Shown piece by piece: positions 51,046 to 62,015 of a DNA stretch of 64,000 nucleotides. The stretch is from Chloroflexota bacterium (GTDB lineage: Bacteria; Chloroflexota; Anaerolineae; Anaerolineales; Villigracilaceae). The first letter of the stretch is position 1, and the number at the start of each line of letters is the position of its first letter. The stretch is taken from NCBI GenBank assembly GCA_016213105.1, contig JACRBN010000005.1:186001-250000 (forward strand). Direction: 5' to 3'. The position numbers were made by a program, and so were the translations under genes. The notes under the pieces are model-generated. The model was not told the origin of the DNA, searched no databases, and worked only from the letters and a program-made list of their open reading frames with translations.

Positions 51046-51067
51046 CTGCGTATATTCGGAGGCATCT

Positions 51068-53357
<2,290 letters not shown>

Positions 53358-53386
53358 ATCGGCAAGAGGAAAGTCGAATCGAAGAG

Positions 53387-53419
53387 GGCCGCGCATTTTT
53401 GCGCGGCCTTTTTGATTTT
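53387..53419 (+). terminator. Rho-independent terminator after ahcY
   Basis: GGCCGCGCA-TTTT-TGCGCGGCC (53387-53408), then TTTTTGATTTT. Textbook form. Confidence 0.9.
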
Positions 53420-53434
53420 GCCGGGGTGACAGGT

Positions 53435-53463
53435 TTGTATTTCCCTTCTGACCGCTATATAAT
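53435..53463 (+). promoter_or_regulatory. Promoter of the transglutaminase-like lipoprotein gene
   Basis: TTGTAT (53435-53440), 17 bp, perfect TATAAT (53458-53463). It gives a ~50-base leader before ATG 53521. Confidence 0.65.
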
Positions 53464-53520
53464 CTTCTTGAAGACTTGGAATAGCCGATCTTTTTCATAC
53501 ATTCGAAAGCGGGAGGGACC

Positions 53521-54618
53521 ATGCGCAAAATATGGATTTGGAAGTGGCTCGCGTTGCTGGGGGTGATTTCCCTGGCCTGTTTTCCGACCGGACAGGTTCT
53601 CACTGGGACGCCTGAACCGACGGAACAGATATTCAGTGTGGACAATATCCAGGTGGACTATATCTACACCACCAACCTCATCACGGTCATCTATCCATTA
53701 TACGGTTCGAAACTGGATGATTTCCTGATCGTTACCCTGACCAATGACAATGCGGTACCTGTGAAGGTGCTCGTGGAGAGCGAGATCAGCGGGTACAGCG
53801 ACAAGGCCATCGACACGGTGGAATTGCAGGCGGGGGAGACGCTCGAAGTGCGCCAGAATCCGCGCCTGCTCACGACGGTCATCGATGAATTGAACACGGA
53901 GGAGCCCGCCCGGATATCCATCCGTGTGGCGGCCCTGGTCGAGGGTATCGAGAAGCCATTGCTGGTGGAAACCGCTGAAACCGTGGTGTATGCCCGTCGG
54001 GATTTTCCCTGGTTGATCCCTGGTTTTACCCAGGCGGAAGTGTACCAGTTGCTGGCTTCCATGGTCACGCCCAATGACGCGTCCGTGGAGGAACTGCTGC
54101 GCCTGGCGGCCGATTACACCGATTCGGGCATCATCTGGGGTGGGTATGGCGATCAGGAAAACGATGAAGGTGGCGGGGTCTGGGATCGCCTGGAAGCCAT
54201 CTGGCAGGTGGAGGAACAGCACTACGGCCTGGTGTATGTCAACACGGCGGTCTCCTTCGCGCCGGGCGCCGTGCAGCGTATCCGTTTCCCCGCGGAGGTG
54301 CTGGAACAAAACGGCGGGAACTGCATCGAGCTGGCCCTGCTTTACGCCTCTGCCGCGGAAGCCCTCGATCTCGAATCCGCCATCATCCTCATTCCCGGCC
54401 ATGCCTACGTGGGCGTTCGTATTGATGAGGTCAATGCCAATTATTATTTTATCGAGACCACCCTGATCGGGCGCGCCAGTTTTGCCGAGGCGGTGGAAAG
54501 GGGCAACCAGGAGTTCGAAGATGCCCTGCCGCACATCGACGCAGGGGAGGAAAGTTTTGGCTGGGTTGAAATTTTGGACGCGCGCGAGGCGGGGATCTAT
54601 CCCCTGCCCTGGCGATAG
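53521..54618 (+). CDS. Lipoprotein with transglutaminase-like domain
   Basis: 365 aa. Signal peptide with lipobox VISLAC (Cys20), then a beta-rich domain (about 45-160). The C-terminal part has QNGGNCIELALLYASAAEAL, then IIPGHAYVGV and YYFIETTLIG, the Cys-His-Asp/Glu order of transglutaminase-like or papain-like proteins. It may process or cross-link envelope proteins or peptidoglycan; this is inference from the motif order. GGGAGGG precedes the ATG. Flanked by terminators, so monocistronic. Confidence 0.75.
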   Translation: MRKIWIWKWLALLGVISLACFPTGQVLTGTPEPTEQIFSVDNIQVDYIYTTNLITVIYPLYGSKLDDFLIVTLTNDNAVPVKVLVESEISGYSDKAIDTVELQAGETLEVRQNPRLLTTVIDELNTEEPARISIRVAALVEGIEKPLLVETAETVVYARRDFPWLIPGFTQAEVYQLLASMVTPNDASVEELLRLAADYTDSGIIWGGYGDQENDEGGGVWDRLEAIWQVEEQHYGLVYVNTAVSFAPGAVQRIRFPAEVLEQNGGNCIELALLYASAAEALDLESAIILIPGHAYVGVRIDEVNANYYFIETTLIGRASFAEAVERGNQEFEDALPHIDAGEESFGWVEILDAREAGIYPLPWR

Positions 54619-54666
54619 GGGCGCAGCGGTCGTCTCGCGCAACCCCGAAAATATTCAAGGCGGCCC

Positions 54667-54715
54667 ATATCAGAAATCCCGTTTTGTGATTTCTGATATA
54701 ATCCTTTTGCTTTTT
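54667..54715 (+). terminator. Hairpin with T-rich tail before the PNP gene
   Basis: ATATCAGAAATC (54667-54678) pairs perfectly with GATTTCTGATAT (54688-54699), followed by AATCCTTTTGCTTTTTT. It probably ends the lipoprotein transcript. The right arm also creates TATAAT (54697-54702), so an operator/promoter role is possible. Confidence 0.7.
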
Positions 54716-54762
54716 TGGCGGGGACGCAAGTCCTTTACAATAAAAAAATTCATAGGATCCTC

Positions 54763-55599
54763 ATGCAAACCTTCTTTCGATTGGAACACTTTGACGAAGT
54801 CGCGCAGGCGATTCGCGCCCGCACCTCCTATCAGCCCACCGTGGCGCTCATCCTCGGCTCAGGCCTGAACGGCCTGGCCGATTCCGTTCAAAAAGCGGAT
54901 GTCATCCCCTTTGGCGACCTGCCCCATTTCCCCGTGTCGACCGTCCACGGTCACGCCGGCCGATTGGTCATCGGCGAACTGGAGGGGCAGGTGGTATTTG
55001 TCATGCAGGGGCGCATCCACTTTTACGAGGGCTACACTATGAACCAGGTCACCCTGCCGATTCGCGTCATGCAGCGGCTGGGCATCGGAACCCTTATCGT
55101 AACCAACGCGGCGGGCGGGGTTAACCCCGAGTTCCTGCCCGGTGATGTGATGCTGATCAACGACAACCTCAACCTGATGGGCATGATGGGCGCCAATCCC
55201 CTGTTCGGACCCAACATCGATGAAATCGGCACGCGTTTTCCCGACATGAGCCAGGCCTACGACCGCGAATATCAGGAACTGTCCCGCCGCGTGGCGCGCG
55301 AAACCAACCTGACCCTGCGCGAAGGCATCTATGCCGGCCTGAGCGGGCCTTCCTTCGAATCGCCCGCCGACCTGCGCTTCCTGCGCCAGGCCGGCGCGGA
55401 CGCCGTCGGCATGTCCACGGTGCCCGAGGTGATCGTGGCCCGTCACGGCGGTATGCGTGTGCTGGGATTTTCGGGCATCAGCAACAAGGCCAACCTGGAT
55501 GGTTCGACCGTCACCACCCACGAAGAGGTGATCGAAGCCGGCAAGGTGATCACGCCCAAGATCGAGTCGCTTGTCCGCGGTGTTCTGCGCGGGATGTAA
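54763..55599 (+). CDS. Purine nucleoside phosphorylase (trimeric, class I)
   Basis: A 278-aa enzyme that splits purine nucleosides with phosphate into base and ribose-1-P. Visible: LILGSGLNGLA (phosphate loop), TVHGHAGRLVIG, VTNAAGGVNP, GPNIDEIGTRFPDMSQAYD, GLSGPSFESPADLRFL (purine-binding Glu) and GFSGISNKAN. The Asn in SNKA is the 6-oxopurine determinant, where methylthioadenosine phosphorylase has Asp, so inosine/guanosine is favoured. This means the MtnP step for mtnA is not supplied by this gene. ATG 54763 with AGGATCC. It follows the ahcY region and starts a run of seven same-strand genes. Confidence 0.92.
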   Translation: MQTFFRLEHFDEVAQAIRARTSYQPTVALILGSGLNGLADSVQKADVIPFGDLPHFPVSTVHGHAGRLVIGELEGQVVFVMQGRIHFYEGYTMNQVTLPIRVMQRLGIGTLIVTNAAGGVNPEFLPGDVMLINDNLNLMGMMGANPLFGPNIDEIGTRFPDMSQAYDREYQELSRRVARETNLTLREGIYAGLSGPSFESPADLRFLRQAGADAVGMSTVPEVIVARHGGMRVLGFSGISNKANLDGSTVTTHEEVIEAGKVITPKIESLVRGVLRGM

Positions 55600-55614
55600 G
55601 GTCAAGCCTGAAGG

Positions 55615-56292
55615 ATGACGAATTTAGTTCGCGCGCTGGACGCCTATCAAATAGCCATCTATCTCGTGCTGGCCATCGGGGGGCTTTTTGCGTTTCGCTG
55701 GCTGTGGAAATCCTGGCGCGAGTGGCAGATGTCTGTCTTTAAGCTGGAGCGCGAGTTTGCCATGCGGCGGCTGAGCCAGGCCCTGACGCTCAGTTCCCTG
55801 GTTGCGGTGCTGCTTTGCGCGGAATTCGTCGTCATTTCGTTCGTCATTCCCGGCCTGCCGGCGGATTTCTTCCTGCCCACGCCCACCATCGACCCGCTGG
55901 CCCAGCCAATCGGCACGCTTTCCCCCGACGCGATGACCCAGGCCGCAGTCGCGCCCCAGCCCGCGGTTTCCGCCAACATGCAGGGCTGCGTCCCCGACCA
56001 GATCATGATCACCTCTCCCAAGCCCGGCGCGGAAGTCAAGGGCAGGATCGAGGTGGTTGGCACGGTCAACATCGCGAATTTTGGTTTTTACAAGTACGAG
56101 GTGGCGCTGCGCGGCAGTGACACCTGGGCGACCATCCTGGCAGGCACCGAGGTGAAGATCAACGGACAACTCGGTCCCTGGGATACCGCCGCCCTGACGC
56201 CCGGCGACTATCAACTGCGCCTGGTGGTGACCGACAATCGGGGCGTCTCCCTGGCTCCCTGCATTATCCCTGTTCGAATACTGGCACCCTGA
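55615..56292 (+). CDS. Membrane-anchored protein with extracellular beta domain
   Basis: 225 aa, two transmembrane helices (about 12-32 and 58-84), a Pro/Thr linker and a C-terminal Ig-like segment (MITSPKPGAEVKGRIEVVGTVNIANFGFYKYEVALRG, DYQLRLVVTDNRG) resembling domains used in bacterial surface proteins. No enzyme motif. It follows the PNP gene by 15 bases. Confidence 0.65.
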   Translation: MTNLVRALDAYQIAIYLVLAIGGLFAFRWLWKSWREWQMSVFKLEREFAMRRLSQALTLSSLVAVLLCAEFVVISFVIPGLPADFFLPTPTIDPLAQPIGTLSPDAMTQAAVAPQPAVSANMQGCVPDQIMITSPKPGAEVKGRIEVVGTVNIANFGFYKYEVALRGSDTWATILAGTEVKINGQLGPWDTAALTPGDYQLRLVVTDNRGVSLAPCIIPVRILAP

Positions 56293-56295
56293 CCC

Positions 56296-56832
56296 ATGAA
56301 TGATATTCAAATCCGACCCACCGCACCGACCGACCTGTCCCGCCTGATGGGATTGGACCATTCCACCCGCAGCGAATTCGTCTGGCAACTGGAATTGCGC
56401 CGCGAACCAGGACAGGTGGCGGCGAACTTCCGCGAAGTGCGCCTGCCGCGCCCGATCCCATTGACCTATCCGTACGATCCATATTCCCTGGCCGACGAGT
56501 GGACGCGCAAATCCATGATGTTCACGGCTTTTCGCGGCCCCGACCTGATTGGCTATATGGCCCTGGTGGGGCGCGGGGCGGAGGTGACCTGGGTCACCGA
56601 CCTGGTGGTGACGGCATCGGCGCGCCGCCTGGGCGTTGGCAGTGCCCTGCTGATCACGGCCCAGGATTGGGCGTCGGAGCGGGGCGCGCGGCGTCTCATG
56701 CTCGAAATGCAGGCTAAAAATCTTCCCGCCATTCGTCTGGCCCAAAAACATGGCTACGAATTCTGCGGTTATAATGACCACTATTATTCGACCCAGGACG
56801 TTGCCCTGTTCTTTGTGAGGGCGTTGAAATAA
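56296..56832 (+). CDS. GNAT-family acetyltransferase
   Basis: 178 aa. The acetyl-CoA-binding motif A is LVVTASARRLGVGSALLITAQDWASERGARRLMLEMQ (R/Q-x-x-G-x-G/A), and the C-terminal strand/helix is LAQKHGYEFCGYNDHYY. A cytoplasmic N- or O-acetyltransferase with unknown substrate. The stop of the upstream gene and this start are 3 bases apart. Confidence 0.85.
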   Translation: MNDIQIRPTAPTDLSRLMGLDHSTRSEFVWQLELRREPGQVAANFREVRLPRPIPLTYPYDPYSLADEWTRKSMMFTAFRGPDLIGYMALVGRGAEVTWVTDLVVTASARRLGVGSALLITAQDWASERGARRLMLEMQAKNLPAIRLAQKHGYEFCGYNDHYYSTQDVALFFVRALK

Positions 56833-56851
56833 TTTCATTACCGGACAGTCC

Positions 56852-58774
56852 ATGATTAATGGTTGGCTAGACAATCTTCTGGCGGGGATCCAGGTTCTGA
56901 ATCAGATCCTGACAGCAGGGATCGCCATTACGGCGTTCTCCCTTTTCCTATACGCTTTATCATTTAATTTACGTGATCGGGTGGCGCGTTCGTTCGCCAT
57001 CATTCTGTTGTGCGTGGTGGGGGTGTTCACCGCCGAAGCCCTGCAAAATAATACCGTTCCCGACTGGGGCATCGAGCTGCTTTTGCGTTTGCAGTGGGTC
57101 GGCCTGGTCTTCCTGCCTGCGGCCTATTTGCACCTGTCCGACGCCGTGCTGGTGACGGCAGGACGGCCCTCGCGCGGCCGACGCCGTCTGGCGGTGCGCG
57201 GCATCTACGTGGTTTCGGCCTTTTTCCTGATCCTCCTGATGTTTGGATTTTTGCTTGGTCCGCTTGTCCCGGCAGGGAAACCTGCTCCGCATCTCACCCG
57301 CACGCTGTGGACCGAGGCTTTCACGGCCTATTACGTCGGCGCGATGGTCTGGGCCGGCTGGAATTTTTTGCGCGCCTATCAGCGCATGTTGACCCGCTCC
57401 GGGCGCCGCCGCATGTTGTACCTGATGGCGGGCGCCACCGCTCCCGCCCTGGGTTCGTATCCCTATCTGTTGTACGGTTACTCCCTGGCAGGGAGCGTGC
57501 CGCTCCTGTTTTGGAGCTCCGCGCTGGTCATCAACATCCTGGTGGCGGGACTGGTGATCGTCATGGCCTACGCCGTGGCCTTTTTCGGGGTCTCGTGGCC
57601 TGACCGTGTGGTCAAGAGCCGCCTGTTCAAGTGGATCATGCGCGGCCCCGTGACCGCCTCCACTGCGCTTGCCATGATGACTATCGTCAGGCGCGGCGGG
57701 GAAGTCTTCGGCGGGCTGTCCTATAACGCCTTTGTCCCGTTGGTCGTGGTTGTGACCGTGCTCCTGTTGGAACATCTCATTACATTGGTCGCGCCCTTGT
57801 GGGAGCGCTGGCTCTTCTACGGAGGGGATCGCGCCGAACTTGAGTTGCTCCAGAACGTGGAGGAACGCCTGCTCACCCAGGGCGACCTCCAGCAATTCCT
57901 GGAGGCGGTTCTAGCCGCCGTGCGCGATCATTTGCAGTCGCCCTCGGCCTTTGTCGCCGCGCTGGATGGTTCGGAACTGTCCCTGATCGTAGTGGCGGGC
58001 CGCCGCAGCCTGTTGGACCAGGAGGAGCTGCCCGAGGCCCTGAAGAAGATCGGAGGCGGCCTGAAATTACGGCAGGAATTTTCCTGGGGTAATTTCTGGG
58101 TGCTGCCCCTGCATCAACCCAAACGCGGCGACATGGATCACGACGAGACGCCGCCCCTGCTTGGCATCCTGGGCGTGGCATACCAGGACGGCGGAAAGAT
58201 GGAGGCGGAACAGCGCGATGCGCTTTGGATGCTGGCTGACCGCGCCGCGCTGGCGCTCGAAGACCGCCAATTGCAGCAGCGGGTCTTTCGTTCCCTGGAG
58301 GACCTCCAGCCGCAGGTCGAGATGATCCAGCGCCTGCGCGCCGCTGGGCGTTACGACAGCCGCGCCAATTTGTTGGCCGAAGACCCCCTGCCGCAAGAGG
58401 CCGACCTGGCCAACTGGGTCAAGGATGCGCTGACGCATTACTGGGGCGGGCCAAAGCTCACCACCAGTCCGCTTATGCGCCTGCAAGTGGTGCGCAACAT
58501 GGCCGAGGAGTACGATGGCAATGGGGCCAATGCGCTGCGCGCCCTCCTGCGCAAGGCTGTCGACCAGGTCAAACCCGAGGGAGATCGTCGTTTTACGTCC
58601 GAGTGGATTCTTTACAATATTTTGGAAATGAAGTTCATCGAAGGCCGCAAAGTCCGCGAAGTGGCTTCACGCCTGGCCATGTCCGAAGCTGACCTGTACC
58701 GAAAACAACGCGTCGCGGTCGAAGCCGTGGCGCGCGCCATCCTGGAGATGGAAACCCAAACGCAAGAGCAATAA
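56852..58774 (+). CDS. Multi-helix membrane sensor with GAF and C-terminal HTH-like domain
   Basis: A 640-aa protein. Residues ~15-290 form about eight membrane helices, like the 7TM sensor part of some histidine kinases. Next is a GAF-like region (about 325-485; FLEAVLAAVRDHLQSPSAFVAALDGSELSLIVVAGRR, then LADRAALALEDRQL). There is no histidine-kinase H-box or ATPase. The last ~60 residues (WILYNILEMKFIEGRKVREV, ASRLAMSEADLYRKQRVAVE) look like a sigma-region-4-type helix-turn-helix. It may be a membrane-bound, one-component transcription factor. Runs with the S1 protein gene 12 bases downstream. Confidence 0.7.
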   Translation: MINGWLDNLLAGIQVLNQILTAGIAITAFSLFLYALSFNLRDRVARSFAIILLCVVGVFTAEALQNNTVPDWGIELLLRLQWVGLVFLPAAYLHLSDAVLVTAGRPSRGRRRLAVRGIYVVSAFFLILLMFGFLLGPLVPAGKPAPHLTRTLWTEAFTAYYVGAMVWAGWNFLRAYQRMLTRSGRRRMLYLMAGATAPALGSYPYLLYGYSLAGSVPLLFWSSALVINILVAGLVIVMAYAVAFFGVSWPDRVVKSRLFKWIMRGPVTASTALAMMTIVRRGGEVFGGLSYNAFVPLVVVVTVLLLEHLITLVAPLWERWLFYGGDRAELELLQNVEERLLTQGDLQQFLEAVLAAVRDHLQSPSAFVAALDGSELSLIVVAGRRSLLDQEELPEALKKIGGGLKLRQEFSWGNFWVLPLHQPKRGDMDHDETPPLLGILGVAYQDGGKMEAEQRDALWMLADRAALALEDRQLQQRVFRSLEDLQPQVEMIQRLRAAGRYDSRANLLAEDPLPQEADLANWVKDALTHYWGGPKLTTSPLMRLQVVRNMAEEYDGNGANALRALLRKAVDQVKPEGDRRFTSEWILYNILEMKFIEGRKVREVASRLAMSEADLYRKQRVAVEAVARAILEMETQTQEQ

Positions 58775-58786
58775 GAAGGAGGCCCT

Positions 58787-59734
58787 ATGGCGGCCCAACA
58801 AAGAAATCATGAAGACCCAGGTCACACATCGGACGAAGGCTGGTGGGATTCCCTGCTGGCTGAGGAGGAGCGCTATGCGCCTCCACCGCCCGTCCGCCCG
58901 GTGGCGAGCAAGCAGGAACCCAAGGTCGAGGAACCTGCCAAACCGTCTGCCGATTGGGTGCAGGTCAAGGATCTGTATTCCCGCGATCAGATCGTCAGCT
59001 TGCAGGTGACGGGTCACAATCGCGGCGGGTTGCTCGTGGAGGGTGAAGGCCTCTACGGATTCGTGCCGTTCTCCCACCTGATCGAACTGGCAGGTAAGCC
59101 CGAAGCGTCCGACCGCGACACCCAGCTCGAAACCTACGTGGGCCGCACCTTGAAGCTCAAGGTCATCGAGTGCGTTCCCGAGGATGGGCGGGTAGTCTTT
59201 TCGGAGCGCGCCGCACTGGCTGAACCCGGCCAGCGCGCCATGCTGTTCAATGCCATCGTGCCTGGTCAGCGCGTGCATGGACAAGTGACGAACATCACCG
59301 ATTTCGGTGTGTTTGTCGACCTGGGCGGCGTGGAGGGACTCATTCACATCTCCGAGCTTTCCTGGGGACGGGTGATCCACCCGGGCCAGGTGGTGCAGCT
59401 CAACCAGAAGATCGAGGTGCAGGTGCTCGACCTGGCCCCCGAGCGCTGCCGTGTGGCGCTCAGCCTCAAACGGCTGTTCCCCAATCCCTGGCAGGACGCC
59501 GAGAAATCCTTCCCTGTCGGGGCGGTCATGCCCGCCACGATCACCAGCGTGGTCTCGTATGGCGCCTTCGCTCGCCTGGACGCCGGGGTGGAAGGCCTGG
59601 TCCACGCCTCTGAAATCGATCTTGCCGCCAGCCAAATGGTCAAGGACGTGCTCAAGGAAAACCAGCCTGTGTACGTGCGTATCCTGCACGTGGATGCCTC
59701 CCGCCAGCGCATGGGATTGAGTCTGCGCCTGTAG
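58787..59734 (+). CDS. S1 RNA-binding domain protein (three S1 repeats)
   Basis: 315 aa. After an acidic N-terminal tail come three S1 motifs (about 55-130, 157-230 and 240-315). The second is canonical: GQRVHGQVTNITDFGVFVDLGGVEGLIHISELSWGRVIHPGQVV; the third is AVMPATITSVVSYGAFARLDAGVEGLVHASEI. It resembles a short form of ribosomal protein S1, as in Gram-positives, and may support translation of mRNAs without a leader or with weak ribosome sites. AAGGAGG precedes the ATG. Confidence 0.88.
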   Translation: MAAQQRNHEDPGHTSDEGWWDSLLAEEERYAPPPPVRPVASKQEPKVEEPAKPSADWVQVKDLYSRDQIVSLQVTGHNRGGLLVEGEGLYGFVPFSHLIELAGKPEASDRDTQLETYVGRTLKLKVIECVPEDGRVVFSERAALAEPGQRAMLFNAIVPGQRVHGQVTNITDFGVFVDLGGVEGLIHISELSWGRVIHPGQVVQLNQKIEVQVLDLAPERCRVALSLKRLFPNPWQDAEKSFPVGAVMPATITSVVSYGAFARLDAGVEGLVHASEIDLAASQMVKDVLKENQPVYVRILHVDASRQRMGLSLRL

Positions 59735-59736
59735 CC

Positions 59737-61953
59737 ATGCCATCCCGCATCCCCCTGCCGCGCCGTTTTCAGAAGACAGAGCCGACCGAGCCGCCGACCA
59801 ACGATTGGCTCGATCGGTTGATGCGTTTTAATCAACGCTTCGGCCGCTATGCCCGCGACGCAGGCGGCCTGTTCCTGCTGGCGCTGGCCTTTGCCTCCCT
59901 GCTGGCCTTGATGGGCGCCACGGATGGGACGGTCATCAAGCTCTGGGCAAACCTGTTATCGGTGGGCCTGGGCTGGGGTGGTTACCTGGTCGTGCTGGCG
60001 ATTGGTGTGCTGGGCGTGGCCCTGCTGGCGCGCACCCTGCACACCTGGAAACTGGGCCGCATCCTCTGGCTCGAACTCGCCACCGCCCTGACCCTGGGCC
60101 TGTTTTCCGCCATGGGAGGCAATTCCGCCGATCGGGCGGCCCTTGGCCTGGATGGCGGCTGGGCGGGCTGGGGCATCACGCGCCTGCTGTGGGCCAACAC
60201 CGGCCCCACCGTCGGGACTTCGATCCTGGCTGGGCTGTGGTTGTTCTCGTTGGTCAGCGGCTTTGGCGTGTGGACGTACGTGGAGAACTGGCTGCGCCGC
60301 CTGGCAGGCGAGATTCCGCCCGAGGTGGTGGAAACATCCACGCCCGAACCTGAGCAGGAGGCACTCCCCGAGGCATCCTCTAAAAAACAGCCTCAGAAGA
60401 AAAAACCTGCGCCCCTGCCGCCCGAGTTCCGCACCTCCCTGCGCGCCCCCGAAAAGAAGGACGAGAAACCCGCCAATGCGCCGCCGCGCAGCGAGGTTCT
60501 CCCGCCCCTGCACATCCTGTTGGCCGATCAATCCGTCCGCGCGGACGAACGCACCATCAACCAGACCGCCGGGTTGATCATGAAAACCCTCTCCGAGTTT
60601 GGCATTCCCGCCACGGTTATCGGCTATCGCGTCGGCCCGTCGGTGACGCAATTTGCCGTCCAGCCGGGCTTCATCAAGAAGGGCAACAATCCCAGCGAAG
60701 AGGATGCCCAACTTATGAAGGTGCGCGTGGCGCAGATCGCCTCGCTGGAAAAGGATCTGACCCTGGCGCTCTCCGCCGAACGCCTGCGCATCGAGGCGCC
60801 CGTGCCCGGCAAACCCTACGTTGGCATCGAAGTCCCGAACGCGCGTTCCTCGGTGGTGCGCATGCGTCCCCTGCTCGAAAGCGAAAACTTCCACAAGGTC
60901 GGCGCTCCGCTCGCGATCACCTTTGGGCGGGATGTGTCGGGCGCGCCCCTGGTGGCCGACCTGTCCCGCATGCCGCACCTGCTCATTGCAGGCTCGACCG
61001 GTTCGGGCAAGTCGGTCTTCGTCACCGCCCTGGCGGCCTGCCTGGCGATGAACAATGCGCCCGAAGATTTGCGCATCGTGATGATCGACGCGAAGATGGT
61101 CGAACTCTTGCGCTTCAACGGCCTGCCGCACCTGTACGGCAAGGTGGAAACCAACGTCGAGCGCATCCTGGGCGTGCTGCGCTGGGTGGTGGTGGAAATG
61201 GAGCATCGCTACCGCCTGCTCGAAGCCAGCCATTCCCGCGATCTCGAATCCTACAATCGCAAACAGTCCCGCAAGGGCGGCGGAGCGACCCTGCCACGCA
61301 TCGTGGTCATTATCGATGAACTGGCCGACCTGATGATGTCCGCTCCGGACCAGACCGAGCACAACCTGGTGCGTCTGGCCCAGATGGCGCGCGCCACGGG
61401 CATCCACCTGGTGGTTGCCACCCAGCGTCCAAGCACCGACGTGGTGACCGGCCTCATCAAGGCCAACTTCCCCGCGCGCCTGGCCTTTGCCGTGGCCTCG
61501 GGCGTGGACAGCCGTGTGATCCTGGATGTGACCGGCGCCGAATCCCTGCTGGGACGCGGCGATATGCTCTTCCTCAATCCCGAGGTGGGCAGCCCGACGC
61601 GCGCCCAGGGTGTGCTCATCACCGACATGGAGATCGAGCGCATTGTGGCGCACTGGCAGAAGGTCAGCGAGATGCCGGTTGAGGATGTCCCGCCGTGGGA
61701 GAAACTGCTCACCGAACCCGACGAAGACGAAGACGGCGACCTGATCGAGAAAGCCACTTCGATTGTCCGCTCCACACAGCGGGCCTCGGCTTCCCTGCTC
61801 CAGCGGCGGCTGCGCATCGGGTATCCGCGCGCGGCGCGCCTGCTCGACCAGCTCGAAGATTTGGGCGTGGTCGGTCCCTCCCTGGGCGGCGGTCGGGAAC
61901 GCGATGTGCTGGTCAGCGAAACGGATGAGGATCTCGACAGTGGGGACAATTAA
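59737..61953 (+). CDS. ftsK: FtsK/SpoIIIE DNA translocase
   Basis: A 738-aa hexameric ATP-driven DNA pump that clears chromosome dimers at the division septum. Four N-terminal membrane helices (about 42-190), a Pro/Lys linker (~200-250), then the alpha/beta motor with Walker A GSTGSGKS (about 419-426), Walker B VVIIDELADL, and ATQRPSTDVVTGLIKANFPARLAF. The C-terminal gamma winged helix is SIVRSTQRASASLLQRRLRIGYPRAARLLDQLEDLGVVGP, which reads KOPS-like DNA motifs. It follows the S1 protein by 2 bases. Confidence 0.95.
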   Translation: MPSRIPLPRRFQKTEPTEPPTNDWLDRLMRFNQRFGRYARDAGGLFLLALAFASLLALMGATDGTVIKLWANLLSVGLGWGGYLVVLAIGVLGVALLARTLHTWKLGRILWLELATALTLGLFSAMGGNSADRAALGLDGGWAGWGITRLLWANTGPTVGTSILAGLWLFSLVSGFGVWTYVENWLRRLAGEIPPEVVETSTPEPEQEALPEASSKKQPQKKKPAPLPPEFRTSLRAPEKKDEKPANAPPRSEVLPPLHILLADQSVRADERTINQTAGLIMKTLSEFGIPATVIGYRVGPSVTQFAVQPGFIKKGNNPSEEDAQLMKVRVAQIASLEKDLTLALSAERLRIEAPVPGKPYVGIEVPNARSSVVRMRPLLESENFHKVGAPLAITFGRDVSGAPLVADLSRMPHLLIAGSTGSGKSVFVTALAACLAMNNAPEDLRIVMIDAKMVELLRFNGLPHLYGKVETNVERILGVLRWVVVEMEHRYRLLEASHSRDLESYNRKQSRKGGGATLPRIVVIIDELADLMMSAPDQTEHNLVRLAQMARATGIHLVVATQRPSTDVVTGLIKANFPARLAFAVASGVDSRVILDVTGAESLLGRGDMLFLNPEVGSPTRAQGVLITDMEIERIVAHWQKVSEMPVEDVPPWEKLLTEPDEDEDGDLIEKATSIVRSTQRASASLLQRRLRIGYPRAARLLDQLEDLGVVGPSLGGGRERDVLVSETDEDLDSGDN

Positions 61954-61963
61954 AGTCGAATAG

Positions 61964-61994
61964 GCCCGATTTTTTCGGGTATGATTACGTAATC
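61964..61994 (+). promoter_or_regulatory. Short hairpin and palindrome before the CDP-alcohol transferase gene
   Basis: CCCGA-TTTTT-TCGGG-type hairpin (about 61965-61979) and palindrome GATTACGTAATC (61983-61994). The first may end ftsK transcription; the second could be an operator. Confidence 0.35.
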
Positions 61995-62015
61995 TTTTCT
62001 GAAAGGAATGGAACG

